Shown here one piece after another: positions 1 to 6,489 of a stretch of DNA of 15,199 nucleotides. Each line of letters opens with the position of its first letter. Position 1 is the stretch's first letter. Origin of the DNA: JBLNDG01 sp050261415 (GTDB lineage Bacteria > Bacillota > Clostridia > Lutisporales > Lutisporaceae); contig JBLNDG010000027.1 in the NCBI GenBank assembly GCA_050261415.1, positions 1 through 15,199 on the forward strand. The letters are read 5' to 3'. Made by a program: the position numbers and the translations under genes. The notes under the pieces were generated by a model, which saw only the letters and a program-made list of their open reading frames with translations, was not told the DNA's origin and searched no databases.

Positions 1-730
1 CGATTATCTCAGGAGACATGGACCTTATCATCATAATAATTCCTTCCGCTTTAGGGCAGCCGTCAAGAATATCGGTCCTGATTCCTACATCATTCTTTGC
101 AATGCCAAAACTGCATGCAGCCACCTCGGAACGTTCATCAACAAGGGAAACCTTGCTTCCTTTAAATTCCGGGTTTTTGGCTCCATTACTCAGCTGGCGG
201 ATAATGTCCCTCAGCATAGTTGTTTTACCACACTGAGGAGGTGATATTATCAATGTGTTATAAATCTGTACAGGGGAACGTATAACAAATCCCATACATT
301 TATCAGCTGCCCCTATTATCTGTTTTGCTACCCTGAAATTCATACAGCTTATATCCTTAACATTTTTTACCCTGCCGTTTTCGATTACAGCCCTTCCACA
401 AATACCGATCCTGTGCCCCCCCTTGACCGTTACAAATCCGTTCCTAAGCTCTTCCTCTACCGAATACATAGAAAAGTTGCATACTAACTGGACCGCAGTT
501 CTGAGGTCATCTTCGCTTACTATATAAGCATCAGTTGGAGAAGCAGAAAGCTTACCATCCTGGGACAAAAAATATTCGGTACCGCATCCCGATATTACAA
601 GGGGCTTTCCCAACCTCAGCCTTATTTCCTCGGCTTCCATCAGTATATTGTCCGGGAGCTTTTTAACTATAGCTTTAATGTAAACCGGCAGATAATCAAG
701 AACTTCAAATATAATAATCCTGCTGTTCAT
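1..730 (-). CDS. spoIIIAA: Stage III sporulation protein AA (partial, C-terminus beyond window)
   Basis: SpoIIIAA is the ATPase of the SpoIIIA-SpoIIQ channel complex that links the mother cell to the forespore during engulfment; it is related to secretion ATPases. I translated the open frame by hand: 243 codons are visible and the frame runs off the left edge. The Bacillus subtilis protein is about 307 residues, so roughly the last quarter is missing. A Walker A P-loop, PPQCGKTT, lies at residues 164-171, and the family signature LVDERSE at 196-202. Upstream are the typical HRIGICGRAV (106-115) and NFRVAKQI (131-138) stretches. The ATG at 730-728 has AGGAGA at 736-741 as ribosome binding site. 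It is the first gene of the conserved spoIIIAA-AH operon, and downstream genes would continue to the left of the window. A SigE-like promoter lies just upstream. Confidence 0.95.
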   Translation of the reverse strand, partial: MNSRIIIFEVLDYLPVYIKAIVKKLPDNILMEAEEIRLRLGKPLVISGCGTEYFLSQDGKLSASPTDAYIVSEDDLRTAVQLVCNFSMYSVEEELRNGFVTVKGGHRIGICGRAVIENGRVKNVKDISCMNFRVAKQIIGAADKCMGFVIRSPVQIYNTLIISPPQCGKTTMLRDIIRQLSNGAKNPEFKGSKVSLVDERSEVAACSFGIAKNDVGIRTDILDGCPKAEGIIMMIRSMSPEII

Positions 731-774
731 CTTTATCTCCTGTATTTCTATAATCTGATTTACTATTTGTACTA

Positions 775-803
775 TAGATATGACAGCTTATCTAAAATAT
801 TAC
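775..803 (-). promoter_or_regulatory. Candidate SigE-type promoter of spoIIIAA
   Basis: Reading the minus strand, GTAATATT (796-803) matches the SigE -35 consensus (roughly KMATATT) very well. After 13 bases comes CATATCTA (775-782), which keeps the CATA core of the SigE -10 (CATACAnT) but not its second half. The predicted start is about 38 bases before the spoIIIAA ATG. The spoIIIA operon is known to be SigE-dependent in Bacillus, which supports the assignment, but the -10 match is only partial. Confidence 0.45.
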
Positions 804-873
804 TAAATAAGTCACATCGAAATTCTTACACTGTATCAAGCAAACAGCTCTGCGTGGCTGGTTCAAAAATAAA

Positions 874-914
874 AAAAAAGACTTCATTGATTTTTAATCA
901 ATGAAGTCTTTTTT
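874..914 (-). terminator. Rho-independent terminator after the acidic zinc-ribbon gene
   Basis: A perfect 19-bp inverted repeat (874-892 with 896-914) with a 3-base loop, flanked by A/T runs on both sides. On the minus strand it ends in a long U tract. It lies 15 bases past the stop of the 929-1345 gene, which fits a terminator for that unit and separates it from spoIIIAA. The symmetric A and T runs would also allow function on the plus strand. Confidence 0.9.
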
Positions 915-928
915 AGCTTAAAATATTT

Positions 929-1345
929 TTAGTGTTCGTGTCCGCAATCTTCACAATCGCATTCAAATTCTATCGGTTCATGACAGTTGGGGCAGATAAC
1001 CTGCTCCCCTGATTCTACAAGGTCTTCGTCTAGATAAACATATTCCTTGCAGTTAGGGCATTCAACTTCTATATAATCATAATCGTCGTCATCATCGTCA
1101 ATCTCATAATCGTCTTCTTCATCTTCGTATATATCATCTTCAACTGTTGAGAGATCTTCATCTATTGCTTCTACATATTCATCCAGTTCATTCTGGCTAT
1201 CGTTCAACTCGTTGATTGCATCAGCGAAATCATTCAATACATCTATCATTTTTGAGATTAATTTGCCCTGATCTGTTGATTCGTCTACCTTTAGTCCTTC
1301 CGCCAAACCTCTTAGATAGGCCACTCTTTCGTACAAGTATTCCAT
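929..1345 (-). CDS. CD1247 N-terminal-domain family protein: acidic coiled-coil zinc-ribbon protein, function unknown
   Basis: A 138-residue protein. Its start, MEYLYERVAYLRGLAEGL, is typical of the family named after Clostridioides difficile CD1247, a conserved clostridial protein often found near efp and spoIIIAA; its role is not known to me. Residues 20-65 look helical or coiled-coil. Residues 69-90 form a very acidic linker that includes six consecutive Asp. A zinc ribbon follows (C96-C99 and C118-C121, both CPNC), and the tail has more potential metal ligands (C129, C131, C134, H136, H138). An in-frame ATG exists at 1417, but I chose the ATG at 1345 because AAAGGAGGAG (1351-1360) sits at ideal distance before it and the family starts there. 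A promoter with a perfect TTGACA lies inside the longer reading frame, which argues against the longer start. A terminator follows directly. Confidence 0.85.
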   Translation of the reverse strand: MEYLYERVAYLRGLAEGLKVDESTDQGKLISKMIDVLNDFADAINELNDSQNELDEYVEAIDEDLSTVEDDIYEDEEDDYEIDDDDDDYDYIEVECPNCKEYVYLDEDLVESGEQVICPNCHEPIEFECDCEDCGHEH

Positions 1346-1369
1346 ATGTACTCCTCCTTTTTTATCGCT

Positions 1370-1398
1370 ATAATTTGTATTTTCCCCAGTATTGTCAA
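1370..1398 (-). promoter_or_regulatory. Candidate SigA-type promoter of the acidic zinc-ribbon gene
   Basis: Minus strand: TTGACA (1393-1398, perfect -35), a 17-base spacer, then AATTAT (1370-1375, 4 of 6 to TATAAT). The start would fall about 18 bases before the ATG at 1345, leaving just enough leader for the AGGAGG ribosome binding site. It lies in the 97-base gap after efp, so the gene could be expressed separately from efp. Confidence 0.5.
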
Positions 1399-1399
1399 T

Positions 1400-1411
1400 G
1401 CTATGCATAGC
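1400..1411. repeat. 12-bp perfect palindrome next to the promoter
   Basis: GCTATGCATAGC reads identically on both strands. It abuts the upstream edge of the TTGACA -35 element, with one base between them. This could be a small operator or chance; no second copy was found nearby. Confidence 0.35.
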
Positions 1412-1442
1412 CAACAAAGCAAAGCTCTTTATGTTAAGGTTA

Positions 1443-2000
1443 TTATGCCCTCTCCATGTATTCCCCGGTTCTTGTATCTACTCTTATTCTGTCCCCTATG
1501 TTTATGAAAAGCGGAACATTGATAGTTGCGCCAGTTTCAAGGGTGGCAGGTTTAGTTGCACCTGTTGCAGTATCCCCTTTGAAACCTGGTTCTGTTTGTG
1601 TTACTTCAAGCTCAACGAAGTTCTCAGGCTCTACTGAGAAGGCTTCTCCCTTGTAGAACTTGATGATAGCTGTATCGTTCGGCTTAAGATACATAATTGC
1701 TTCTTCAACCTGGTCATGGTTTAAAGGTATCTGCTCATAAGTTTCGTTGTCCATAAAGTAGTACAATCCGCCGTCTTCATAAAGGAACTGCATTTCTTTT
1801 CTTTCAATATGTGCTTTTGGGTATTTGTCGGTTGGGTTGAAGGTTTTTTCTACCACTGCTCCTGTAATTATGTTCTTTATTTTTGTTCTTACGAAAGCAG
1901 CACCCTTGCCCGGCTTAACATGCTGAAAGTCTATAATTGTATAAATCTGTCCATCCATCTCAAATGTTAAACCTTTTCTAAATTCACCAGCTGATAACAT
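1443..2000 (-). CDS. efp: Translation elongation factor P
   Basis: EF-P binds ribosomes stalled on polyproline stretches and promotes peptide bond formation. The 185-residue length is the usual one. The N-terminal KOW-like domain carries the modification loop HVKPGKGAAF with the conserved Lys at position 32, the residue that is modified in other Firmicutes. The middle OB domain runs to about residue 125. The C-terminal OB domain ends with INVPLFINIGDRIRVDTRTG, the family signature. The ATG at 2000 is preceded by GGAGG (2011-2015). The gene follows an Xaa-Pro peptidase after a 183-base gap that holds a promoter candidate and an inverted repeat. The aroQ-pepP-efp order is widespread in Firmicutes. 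No modification enzyme (EpmA/EarP-type) is in this window. Confidence 0.98.
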   Translation of the reverse strand: MLSAGEFRKGLTFEMDGQIYTIIDFQHVKPGKGAAFVRTKIKNIITGAVVEKTFNPTDKYPKAHIERKEMQFLYEDGGLYYFMDNETYEQIPLNHDQVEEAIMYLKPNDTAIIKFYKGEAFSVEPENFVELEVTQTEPGFKGDTATGATKPATLETGATINVPLFINIGDRIRVDTRTGEYMERA

Positions 2001-2046
2001 TAATCTTATCCCTCCAAATAAAATTATTATTTTATAACTATATTTA

Positions 2047-2085
2047 TCGCAAAACCTTTTATATTCATTGTGATAAAATTTGCGA
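2047..2085. repeat. Inverted repeat flanking the efp -10 region
   Basis: TCGCAAA (2047-2053) and TTTGCGA (2079-2085) form a perfect 7-bp inverted repeat whose centres are 32 bases apart, about three helical turns. The right arm overlaps the -35 candidate and the left arm covers the expected transcription start. This is the arrangement expected for a paired operator, but no matching regulator is visible. Confidence 0.35.
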
Positions 2086-2086
2086 A
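2058..2086 (-). promoter_or_regulatory. efp: Candidate promoter of efp
   Basis: Minus strand: TTCGCA (2081-2086, 4 of 6), 17-base spacer, TATAAA (2058-2063, 5 of 6). It predicts a leader of about 50 bases before the efp ATG at 2000. The region is very AT-rich, so other choices are possible. Confidence 0.4.
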
Positions 2087-2183
2087 ATCATATACATAAA
2101 AATGCACTTAAAGTATTACTCTGAGGTCTTGCTTCGTGCTATGCAGCTCATGTCTGCATGGATATTCCAAGGTTAAATTCCGA

Positions 2184-3251
2184 TTATAGTTCAATGAGCT
2201 CCTTCGGTGATTTGCTGAGTGTCATGCAACCTGTCTCTGTAACAAGCACAAGGTCTTCTATCCTTACTCCTCCGAAATCCGGAATATAAATTCCAGGTTC
2301 GTCAGTTACAATCATTCCGGCTTCAAGAATATTATCCCCGAGTATGCTAAGTCTCGGATCTTCATGTATAGCTAGTCCCACACCATGTCCTAAGCCATGT
2401 CCGAAATATTCGCCGTAACCTTCTTTTGTTATAATATCCCTTGCTATCTTATCTACAGATTTGCCTGTAACACCCGGCTTTATACCTTTAAGGGCTTCGA
2501 GTTGAGCTTTAAGAACTATGTCGTATATTTTCCTGTGTCTCTCAGGAGCTTTACCAATAAATACTGTTCTTGTCATATCCGAACAATATCCATTATAAAC
2601 ACAACCGAAATCAAGTGTCAAGAACTCTCCGCTTCCTAATTTCTTTTCTGTAGCGACTCCATGGGGAAGGGATGACCTTACACCGGAAGCTACTATTGAA
2701 TCAAAGGAAGTTCCTGAGGCTCCCTTCTTTTTCATGAAATATTCAAGCTCCAGTGCTATGTCTGTCTCTTTTACTCCTGGTTTTATATATCCCAACAAAT
2801 GCTTAAAGGCTTCATCAGCAATTTCTGCTGCTTTCTTTATCTGCTCCACCTCTGAACTGTCCTTTATGACTCTCAGCTGTGAGAATATTTTTTTGGCAGG
2901 ATAAAGTTCCACTCCAGGGGTTTTTCTTTTTAAATCTTCATACATGCTTACGGTCATGAAATCTTCTTCAATACCAAGCTTCTTAATCCCGTTTGCCTTC
3001 ATTATTTCAGATAGTTTTTCGAAAAAATCATTGCTCTGTATTACTATATTGAAACCCTTGCATTGTATTTGCGCCTGTCCCATATATCTGAAATCAGTCA
3101 CAAAGTCTGCACTCTTCCTTCCAACTATAACAAAGCCTGTAGTACCGGTAAACCCGCTTAGGTACCTGCTGTTCTCCTTTGAATAAGCAAATACGCCGTC
3201 AAGATTGTTCTCCACAAGCAGTTTCCTTAGATTATCCAACCTTTCAGTCAT
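2184..3251 (-). CDS. Xaa-Pro aminopeptidase (M24B family)
   Basis: A cytosolic metallopeptidase that removes the N-terminal residue before proline. At 355 residues it is typical of the short PepP/YqhT-type enzymes. The N-terminal creatinase-like domain spans about residues 1-125 and the pita-bread catalytic domain 130-350. All five metal ligands are visible: D214 (LTLDFG), D225 (SDMTRT), H289 (GHGLGHGVG), E318 (TDEPGIY) and E332 (GVRIEDL). H197 (LPHG) and H296 fit the substrate-binding histidines. The start overlaps the end of aroQ by 8 bases. The AGGAG adjoining the ATG is too close (one base), so the functional site is more likely AAAGGGG nine bases upstream, with translation coupled to aroQ. 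A stop lies in frame just upstream, so no longer start is possible. It equals yqhT of the Bacillus aroQ-yqhT-efp block. Confidence 0.95.
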   Translation of the reverse strand: MTERLDNLRKLLVENNLDGVFAYSKENSRYLSGFTGTTGFVIVGRKSADFVTDFRYMGQAQIQCKGFNIVIQSNDFFEKLSEIMKANGIKKLGIEEDFMTVSMYEDLKRKTPGVELYPAKKIFSQLRVIKDSSEVEQIKKAAEIADEAFKHLLGYIKPGVKETDIALELEYFMKKKGASGTSFDSIVASGVRSSLPHGVATEKKLGSGEFLTLDFGCVYNGYCSDMTRTVFIGKAPERHRKIYDIVLKAQLEALKGIKPGVTGKSVDKIARDIITKEGYGEYFGHGLGHGVGLAIHEDPRLSILGDNILEAGMIVTDEPGIYIPDFGGVRIEDLVLVTETGCMTLSKSPKELIEL

Positions 3252-3696
3252 GCTCCTTAACCCCTTTCAAATAATCTACAAGCCCCCTAAGGGCCAAATT
3301 ATAGCCATTGGAACCCAAACCGGAGATTTGCCCGATACATACCGGCGCAATCACAGATATATGTCTGAATTCCTCCCTGGCATATATATTAGATATATGC
3401 ACTTCCATACATGGAAGCAACACTGATTCTATTGCGTCTCTTATAGCTATGCTGTAATGACTGTAAGCTCCAGGGTTTATAATAATACCGGAGCAGTTGT
3501 TCCTTGATTGTTGTATTCTTGTTATTATCTCACCTTCGGAATTGGATTGAAAGAATTCAACATTAACGCTGAGCTCACCGGCTGTCTTTTCTACCTCAGA
3601 ATTTATCTGTTCCAGAGTCATCGAGCCATATACTTCTTTTTTCCTTACACCAAGCATATTAAGATTAGGTCCGTTAATCACAAGTATGTTTTTCAT
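3244..3696 (-). CDS. aroQ: 3-dehydroquinate dehydratase, type II
   Basis: It catalyses the third step of the shikimate pathway, 3-dehydroquinate to 3-dehydroshikimate, by trans elimination in a dodecameric enzyme. The 150-residue length is standard. Visible family motifs: INGPNLNMLG (7-16), the flexible lid with R18 and the catalytic Y23 in VYG, N74-P75 before the catalytic H80, EVHISN (98-103) with H100, and R111. In-frame GTG and TTG codons lie up to 9 bases upstream. I chose the ATG at 3696 because the family begins MKNILVING and an AGGA lies about 9 bases before it. The 3' end overlaps the Xaa-Pro peptidase by 8 bases, indicating one transcript. Confidence 0.96.
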   Translation of the reverse strand: MKNILVINGPNLNMLGVRKKEVYGSMTLEQINSEVEKTAGELSVNVEFFQSNSEGEIITRIQQSRNNCSGIIINPGAYSHYSIAIRDAIESVLLPCMEVHISNIYAREEFRHISVIAPVCIGQISGLGSNGYNLALRGLVDYLKGVKEHD

Positions 3697-3764
3697 ATTC
3701 ACCAATCCTGCAAAAATTTCTTTTGCCCCAAACGATATATTTCGACATTTCCCATATTACAATT

Positions 3765-3794
3765 ATTATATTATCATAAATTTTCCAACTTCAA
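3765..3794 (-). promoter_or_regulatory. Candidate promoter of aroQ-peptidase unit
   Basis: Minus strand: TTGAAG (3789-3794, 4 of 6), 18-base spacer, TATAAT (3765-3770, perfect). The -35 lies in the last codons of the upstream TIM-barrel gene, and the start would fall about 60 bases before the aroQ ATG. No terminator separates the TIM-barrel gene from aroQ, so read-through from the pilus operon is also possible. Confidence 0.45.
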
Positions 3795-4652
3795 CAAGTG
3801 TTCATCCCTAATTCTGTTATAAATATTTTTAATTTTTAATGCATCCTCTGCCATTGTACCTCTTGATTCACAAATTATTGTAGCTGATACGCCATACTCT
3901 TCCAAACATTCTGCAAGCGGTTCAAACTCAGGCCCATACTGTGTGTCGTCATAGCACCAGTGTTTCTTTTCTCCGCCCTTTTCCGTATATTCGATCCTGC
4001 TGTAATGGATATGAATGGTTTTCCCTCTTTTATTCCCTAATGTATTAAGAAGTGAATAAAAAATTCTCCTGTAGTCGTCCTTTTCTTTTAAAGCTCCGCA
4101 GTTTAAAGCATGCAAATGTCCGAAATCAAGTGTAGGAATCAATGCATCATCCATCAGGCACAGCTCAAGTACTTCCTCCAGCGTTCCAATCTGATTCTTT
4201 TTTCCCATGGTTTCGGGGCAAAGAACCGCACTTATTTTTTTATCCTTCCACTGCTCCAGTATCTTATAAAGATTTTTCTTTACATTTTCAAAGGCAGTTT
4301 TCCTGCTTATTTTGCTTGAAGAGCCGGGATGAAGTACTATTCTTTTTGCCCCGAGCTTTTCCGCTGCCTCTGCTGTATCAAAAATATATGTTTCAGAGTT
4401 CTCGATTGTTTTATTTTCACCGGACGCGAGGTTTATATAATATGGAGCATGCACGCTCAAAGCAATACCGTTTTCCCTGGCCCTTTCGCCGAGCATTTCT
4501 GCTATATCGGCATTAATCCTCATGCCTCTGGCACAGGAATATTCATATGCATCCAAATTCATGGCCCTAAGCCAGCCCGGCATATCAAGGGAGCTTTTAT
4601 AGCCTTGTTCATAAAATGAATCAGAATTTCCTGAGGGACCGAAAAGTATCAT
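3774..4652 (-). CDS. Endonuclease IV-like TIM-barrel protein (AP endonuclease family 2)
   Basis: 292 residues, close to the 280-290 of deoxyribonuclease IV (Nfo). Most zinc-site residues of that family can be matched: H68 (VHAPY), H108 (LHPG), E147 (CPETMG), D176 and H179 (LDFGHLHA), H214 or H216 (IHIHYS), H231 and E262 (CESRGT). The Asp that precedes the last ligand His by two positions in Escherichia coli Nfo is Lys229 here, and the Asp-rich GSRxDRH-type motif is absent. It may therefore act on abasic DNA with altered metal binding, or be a related sugar-isomerase-like enzyme. The ATG at 4652 has AAGGAG in good position. It follows the large prepilin gene after 15 bases, so it is probably the last gene of the pilus transcript, although no functional link to pili is evident. 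Confidence 0.75.
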   Translation of the reverse strand: MILFGPSGNSDSFYEQGYKSSLDMPGWLRAMNLDAYEYSCARGMRINADIAEMLGERARENGIALSVHAPYYINLASGENKTIENSETYIFDTAEAAEKLGAKRIVLHPGSSSKISRKTAFENVKKNLYKILEQWKDKKISAVLCPETMGKKNQIGTLEEVLELCLMDDALIPTLDFGHLHALNCGALKEKDDYRRIFYSLLNTLGNKRGKTIHIHYSRIEYTEKGGEKKHWCYDDTQYGPEFEPLAECLEEYGVSATIICESRGTMAEDALKIKNIYNRIRDEHLLKLENL

Positions 4653-4667
4653 ACTCTTGCTCCTTTT

Positions 4668-6470
4668 TTAATTAAATGGCAATTCCAAATATCTTTTATA
4701 GGTCAGGGTACCTTTATTGTGTAAAACGGTTGACTTACTAATTGTTATCCCTGTAAAAACACAACTATTGTCAAATGTTATTTTACCGTTAGGTGCAAAT
4801 AGTATACCGCTGCCTGAAAAATTGTTTGTAAATTCTATATTGCCTTTTCCCGCTATTACAACATTGTCCAGACCAGATATACTGTTGCTGAAAGAATATG
4901 AAGTCATAAAAAAATACTTTTGATTATCCTTCAAGTCAACCGGTGTCCATGAATTAGGAACTATTATATAACCGTTATCCTCGTACCATTTGTCGGGCAT
5001 AAGGTAAGGCAAGCTGACCGGAGGTATATCCACCGACCCTTTTTCTGTTGCACCGGTAACTTTCAATTTGTTATTCACTACAAGGTCATCCCTATAATAA
5101 AGGTCTCCGTATATATCGGTATTGTTATGGAATATTGCAGAGCCTTTGACAAATACTTTTGTTTCTTTTCCCGGTTTGCCAAAGGTTGCATTATTGCTAA
5201 CCGTTAGGCTGGAATCTACGTAAACGTAGCCGTATATGCTGCTATTGTTATGAATATATGTCATGCTTGAATTGCGTCCTATTACAATATCACCCGTAAT
5301 AGTAGCACCATTATTTATTGTCAGCTCGTTCGTGAACAGTATATCATGTTCGGGAGAGGCATATTGTGAACCGGCTAGAATCAATACCTCAATACTGTCT
5401 GAATCCAGTGCCCCGGGTTCAGTTACTGCAGTCCCTTTGATAATTATATTTATTGCAGCCGAATCGCTAACAGGCGTAACTGCACTGCCGGACAAAGTGA
5501 TTTTTATTCTGTTTCCGGAAACCTTTGCAGCAGAAGCATTAAGTCCTTGTGGCAGCCCTGACAGAGCCAAGTCAGCTATGCCGATATGTTCTGAAACTGT
5601 TCCGTTTGTTACAAGTATTGTCCAGTTATTGTCATTTGGATCAATCTCAATATTACCTGGATAATTCATTCTGGCAATATCATCTTCATATGAATTTCCT
5701 GCTACTTTTATATTGCTGCTCGCATCAATGATACTTACTGAAAGCTTGGGGTCAATGCCTGTGCTTACATTAAAAATTATATTTATATCGCCATTTGGCA
5801 GTAATGCAAGATATTCTTTTTTAATTGTAACAGTTTCGCCATTAATTGAATAATCCGTTAGCGGATCAAGAATATCAGTACCGTTTCTTAGACCTATAAG
5901 TTTATTTTCATTAAGTACAAGAGTTATATCAACATCCCTTTGATTAATAACATTTTTATCAAATACAACTGAATCGGGTGTTATAGTACTTATAACTGCA
6001 TTGGTACGTGCTTCGTCTCCCCTCCGTCTTTCAACCTTAAAGCTATATTCTTTGCCTTCTTCATTTGTTTTTATATAAATATCAAATAAATAATTTGTTT
6101 CAGCCGTTATTGAAAAGCTGCCTATTGAATCCATAAGCCCGCTTACAGATACGGATGAGGTTCCCTGAACAACTTTGTTGACAGAGTTATTGTCAAATTC
6201 ATATTTGATTTTTTCATTATTTGGCATTGTAAATTCAATTTCTTCACCTATAGCTACAGTTTTTGCATTCTGAATTGTAGCGGTAATATCATCAAGCGCA
6301 TGCCTTACATATGTCCTCTCGCTGAATTGATCCGACTGGGTTCTGACGAGCTTTGGAACGTTATTAATAACGCTGAAGCTGAAGAGTATAAGAAGGCTGA
6401 AAATAGAAACGGCAATCATCAGCTCTATTATTGTAAAACCTTTTTTATTTGATACAAAGCCATAATTCAA
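4668..6470 (-). CDS. Multidomain prepilin: pilin N-terminus + X2 module + Ig-like domain + beta-helix / PilX-type C-terminus
   Basis: A 600-residue protein, far larger than a normal pilin. It starts with a type III leader (MNYGFVSNKKG) and a processing site G11/F12 with the conserved Glu at mature position 5 (E16). A hydrophobic helix spans 12-37 and a pilin-like head runs to about 160. Residues 162-248 closely resemble the X2 (CBM_X2) modules of clostridial scaffoldins and cellulases (ITPDSVVFDKN, NGETVTIKKEYLA, DPKLSVSI). Residues 275-365 look like a second Ig-like domain. Residues 378-475 have short repeating beta strands (INNGATITGDIVIGRN), as in polymer-forming or right-handed beta helices. 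Residues 530-590 contain GILFAPNGKITFDNS, as at the C-terminus of PilX-type minor pilins. The only usable start is TTG at 6470, with a weak GGGTGA site and an in-frame stop just upstream. Likely role: pilus tip adhesin or priming subunit (inference). Confidence 0.85.
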   Translation of the reverse strand: MNYGFVSNKKGFTIIELMIAVSIFSLLILFSFSVINNVPKLVRTQSDQFSERTYVRHALDDITATIQNAKTVAIGEEIEFTMPNNEKIKYEFDNNSVNKVVQGTSSVSVSGLMDSIGSFSITAETNYLFDIYIKTNEEGKEYSFKVERRRGDEARTNAVISTITPDSVVFDKNVINQRDVDITLVLNENKLIGLRNGTDILDPLTDYSINGETVTIKKEYLALLPNGDINIIFNVSTGIDPKLSVSIIDASSNIKVAGNSYEDDIARMNYPGNIEIDPNDNNWTILVTNGTVSEHIGIADLALSGLPQGLNASAAKVSGNRIKITLSGSAVTPVSDSAAINIIIKGTAVTEPGALDSDSIEVLILAGSQYASPEHDILFTNELTINNGATITGDIVIGRNSSMTYIHNNSSIYGYVYVDSSLTVSNNATFGKPGKETKVFVKGSAIFHNNTDIYGDLYYRDDLVVNNKLKVTGATEKGSVDIPPVSLPYLMPDKWYEDNGYIIVPNSWTPVDLKDNQKYFFMTSYSFSNSISGLDNVVIAGKGNIEFTNNFSGSGILFAPNGKITFDNSCVFTGITISKSTVLHNKGTLTYKRYLELPFN

Positions 6471-6489
6471 AACAAATCACCCAACCTCA

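Noticed and set aside
929..1417. Longer start (ATG at 1417) for the acidic zinc-ribbon protein
   Set aside because: The extra 24 codons cover the promoter and ribosome binding site of the shorter start, and the family begins at MEYLYERV.
2141..2159. Small hairpin ATGCAG...CTGCAT downstream of the Xaa-Pro peptidase gene
   Set aside because: Only 6 bp of stem and no U tract on either strand, so not called a terminator.
3508..3822. 104-codon plus-strand open frame opposite aroQ
   Set aside because: Antisense shadow of aroQ and the downstream gap; no motifs.
5263..5664. 133-codon plus-strand open frame opposite the large prepilin gene
   Set aside because: Lies entirely antisense to a well-supported coding region, has no ribosome binding site I trust, and its residue composition has no recognisable domain.
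4668..6470. Large prepilin as a cellulosomal scaffoldin or enzyme
   Set aside because: No cohesin, dockerin, signal peptide of the Sec type or glycoside hydrolase motif is visible; the N-terminus is a clear type III prepilin leader.
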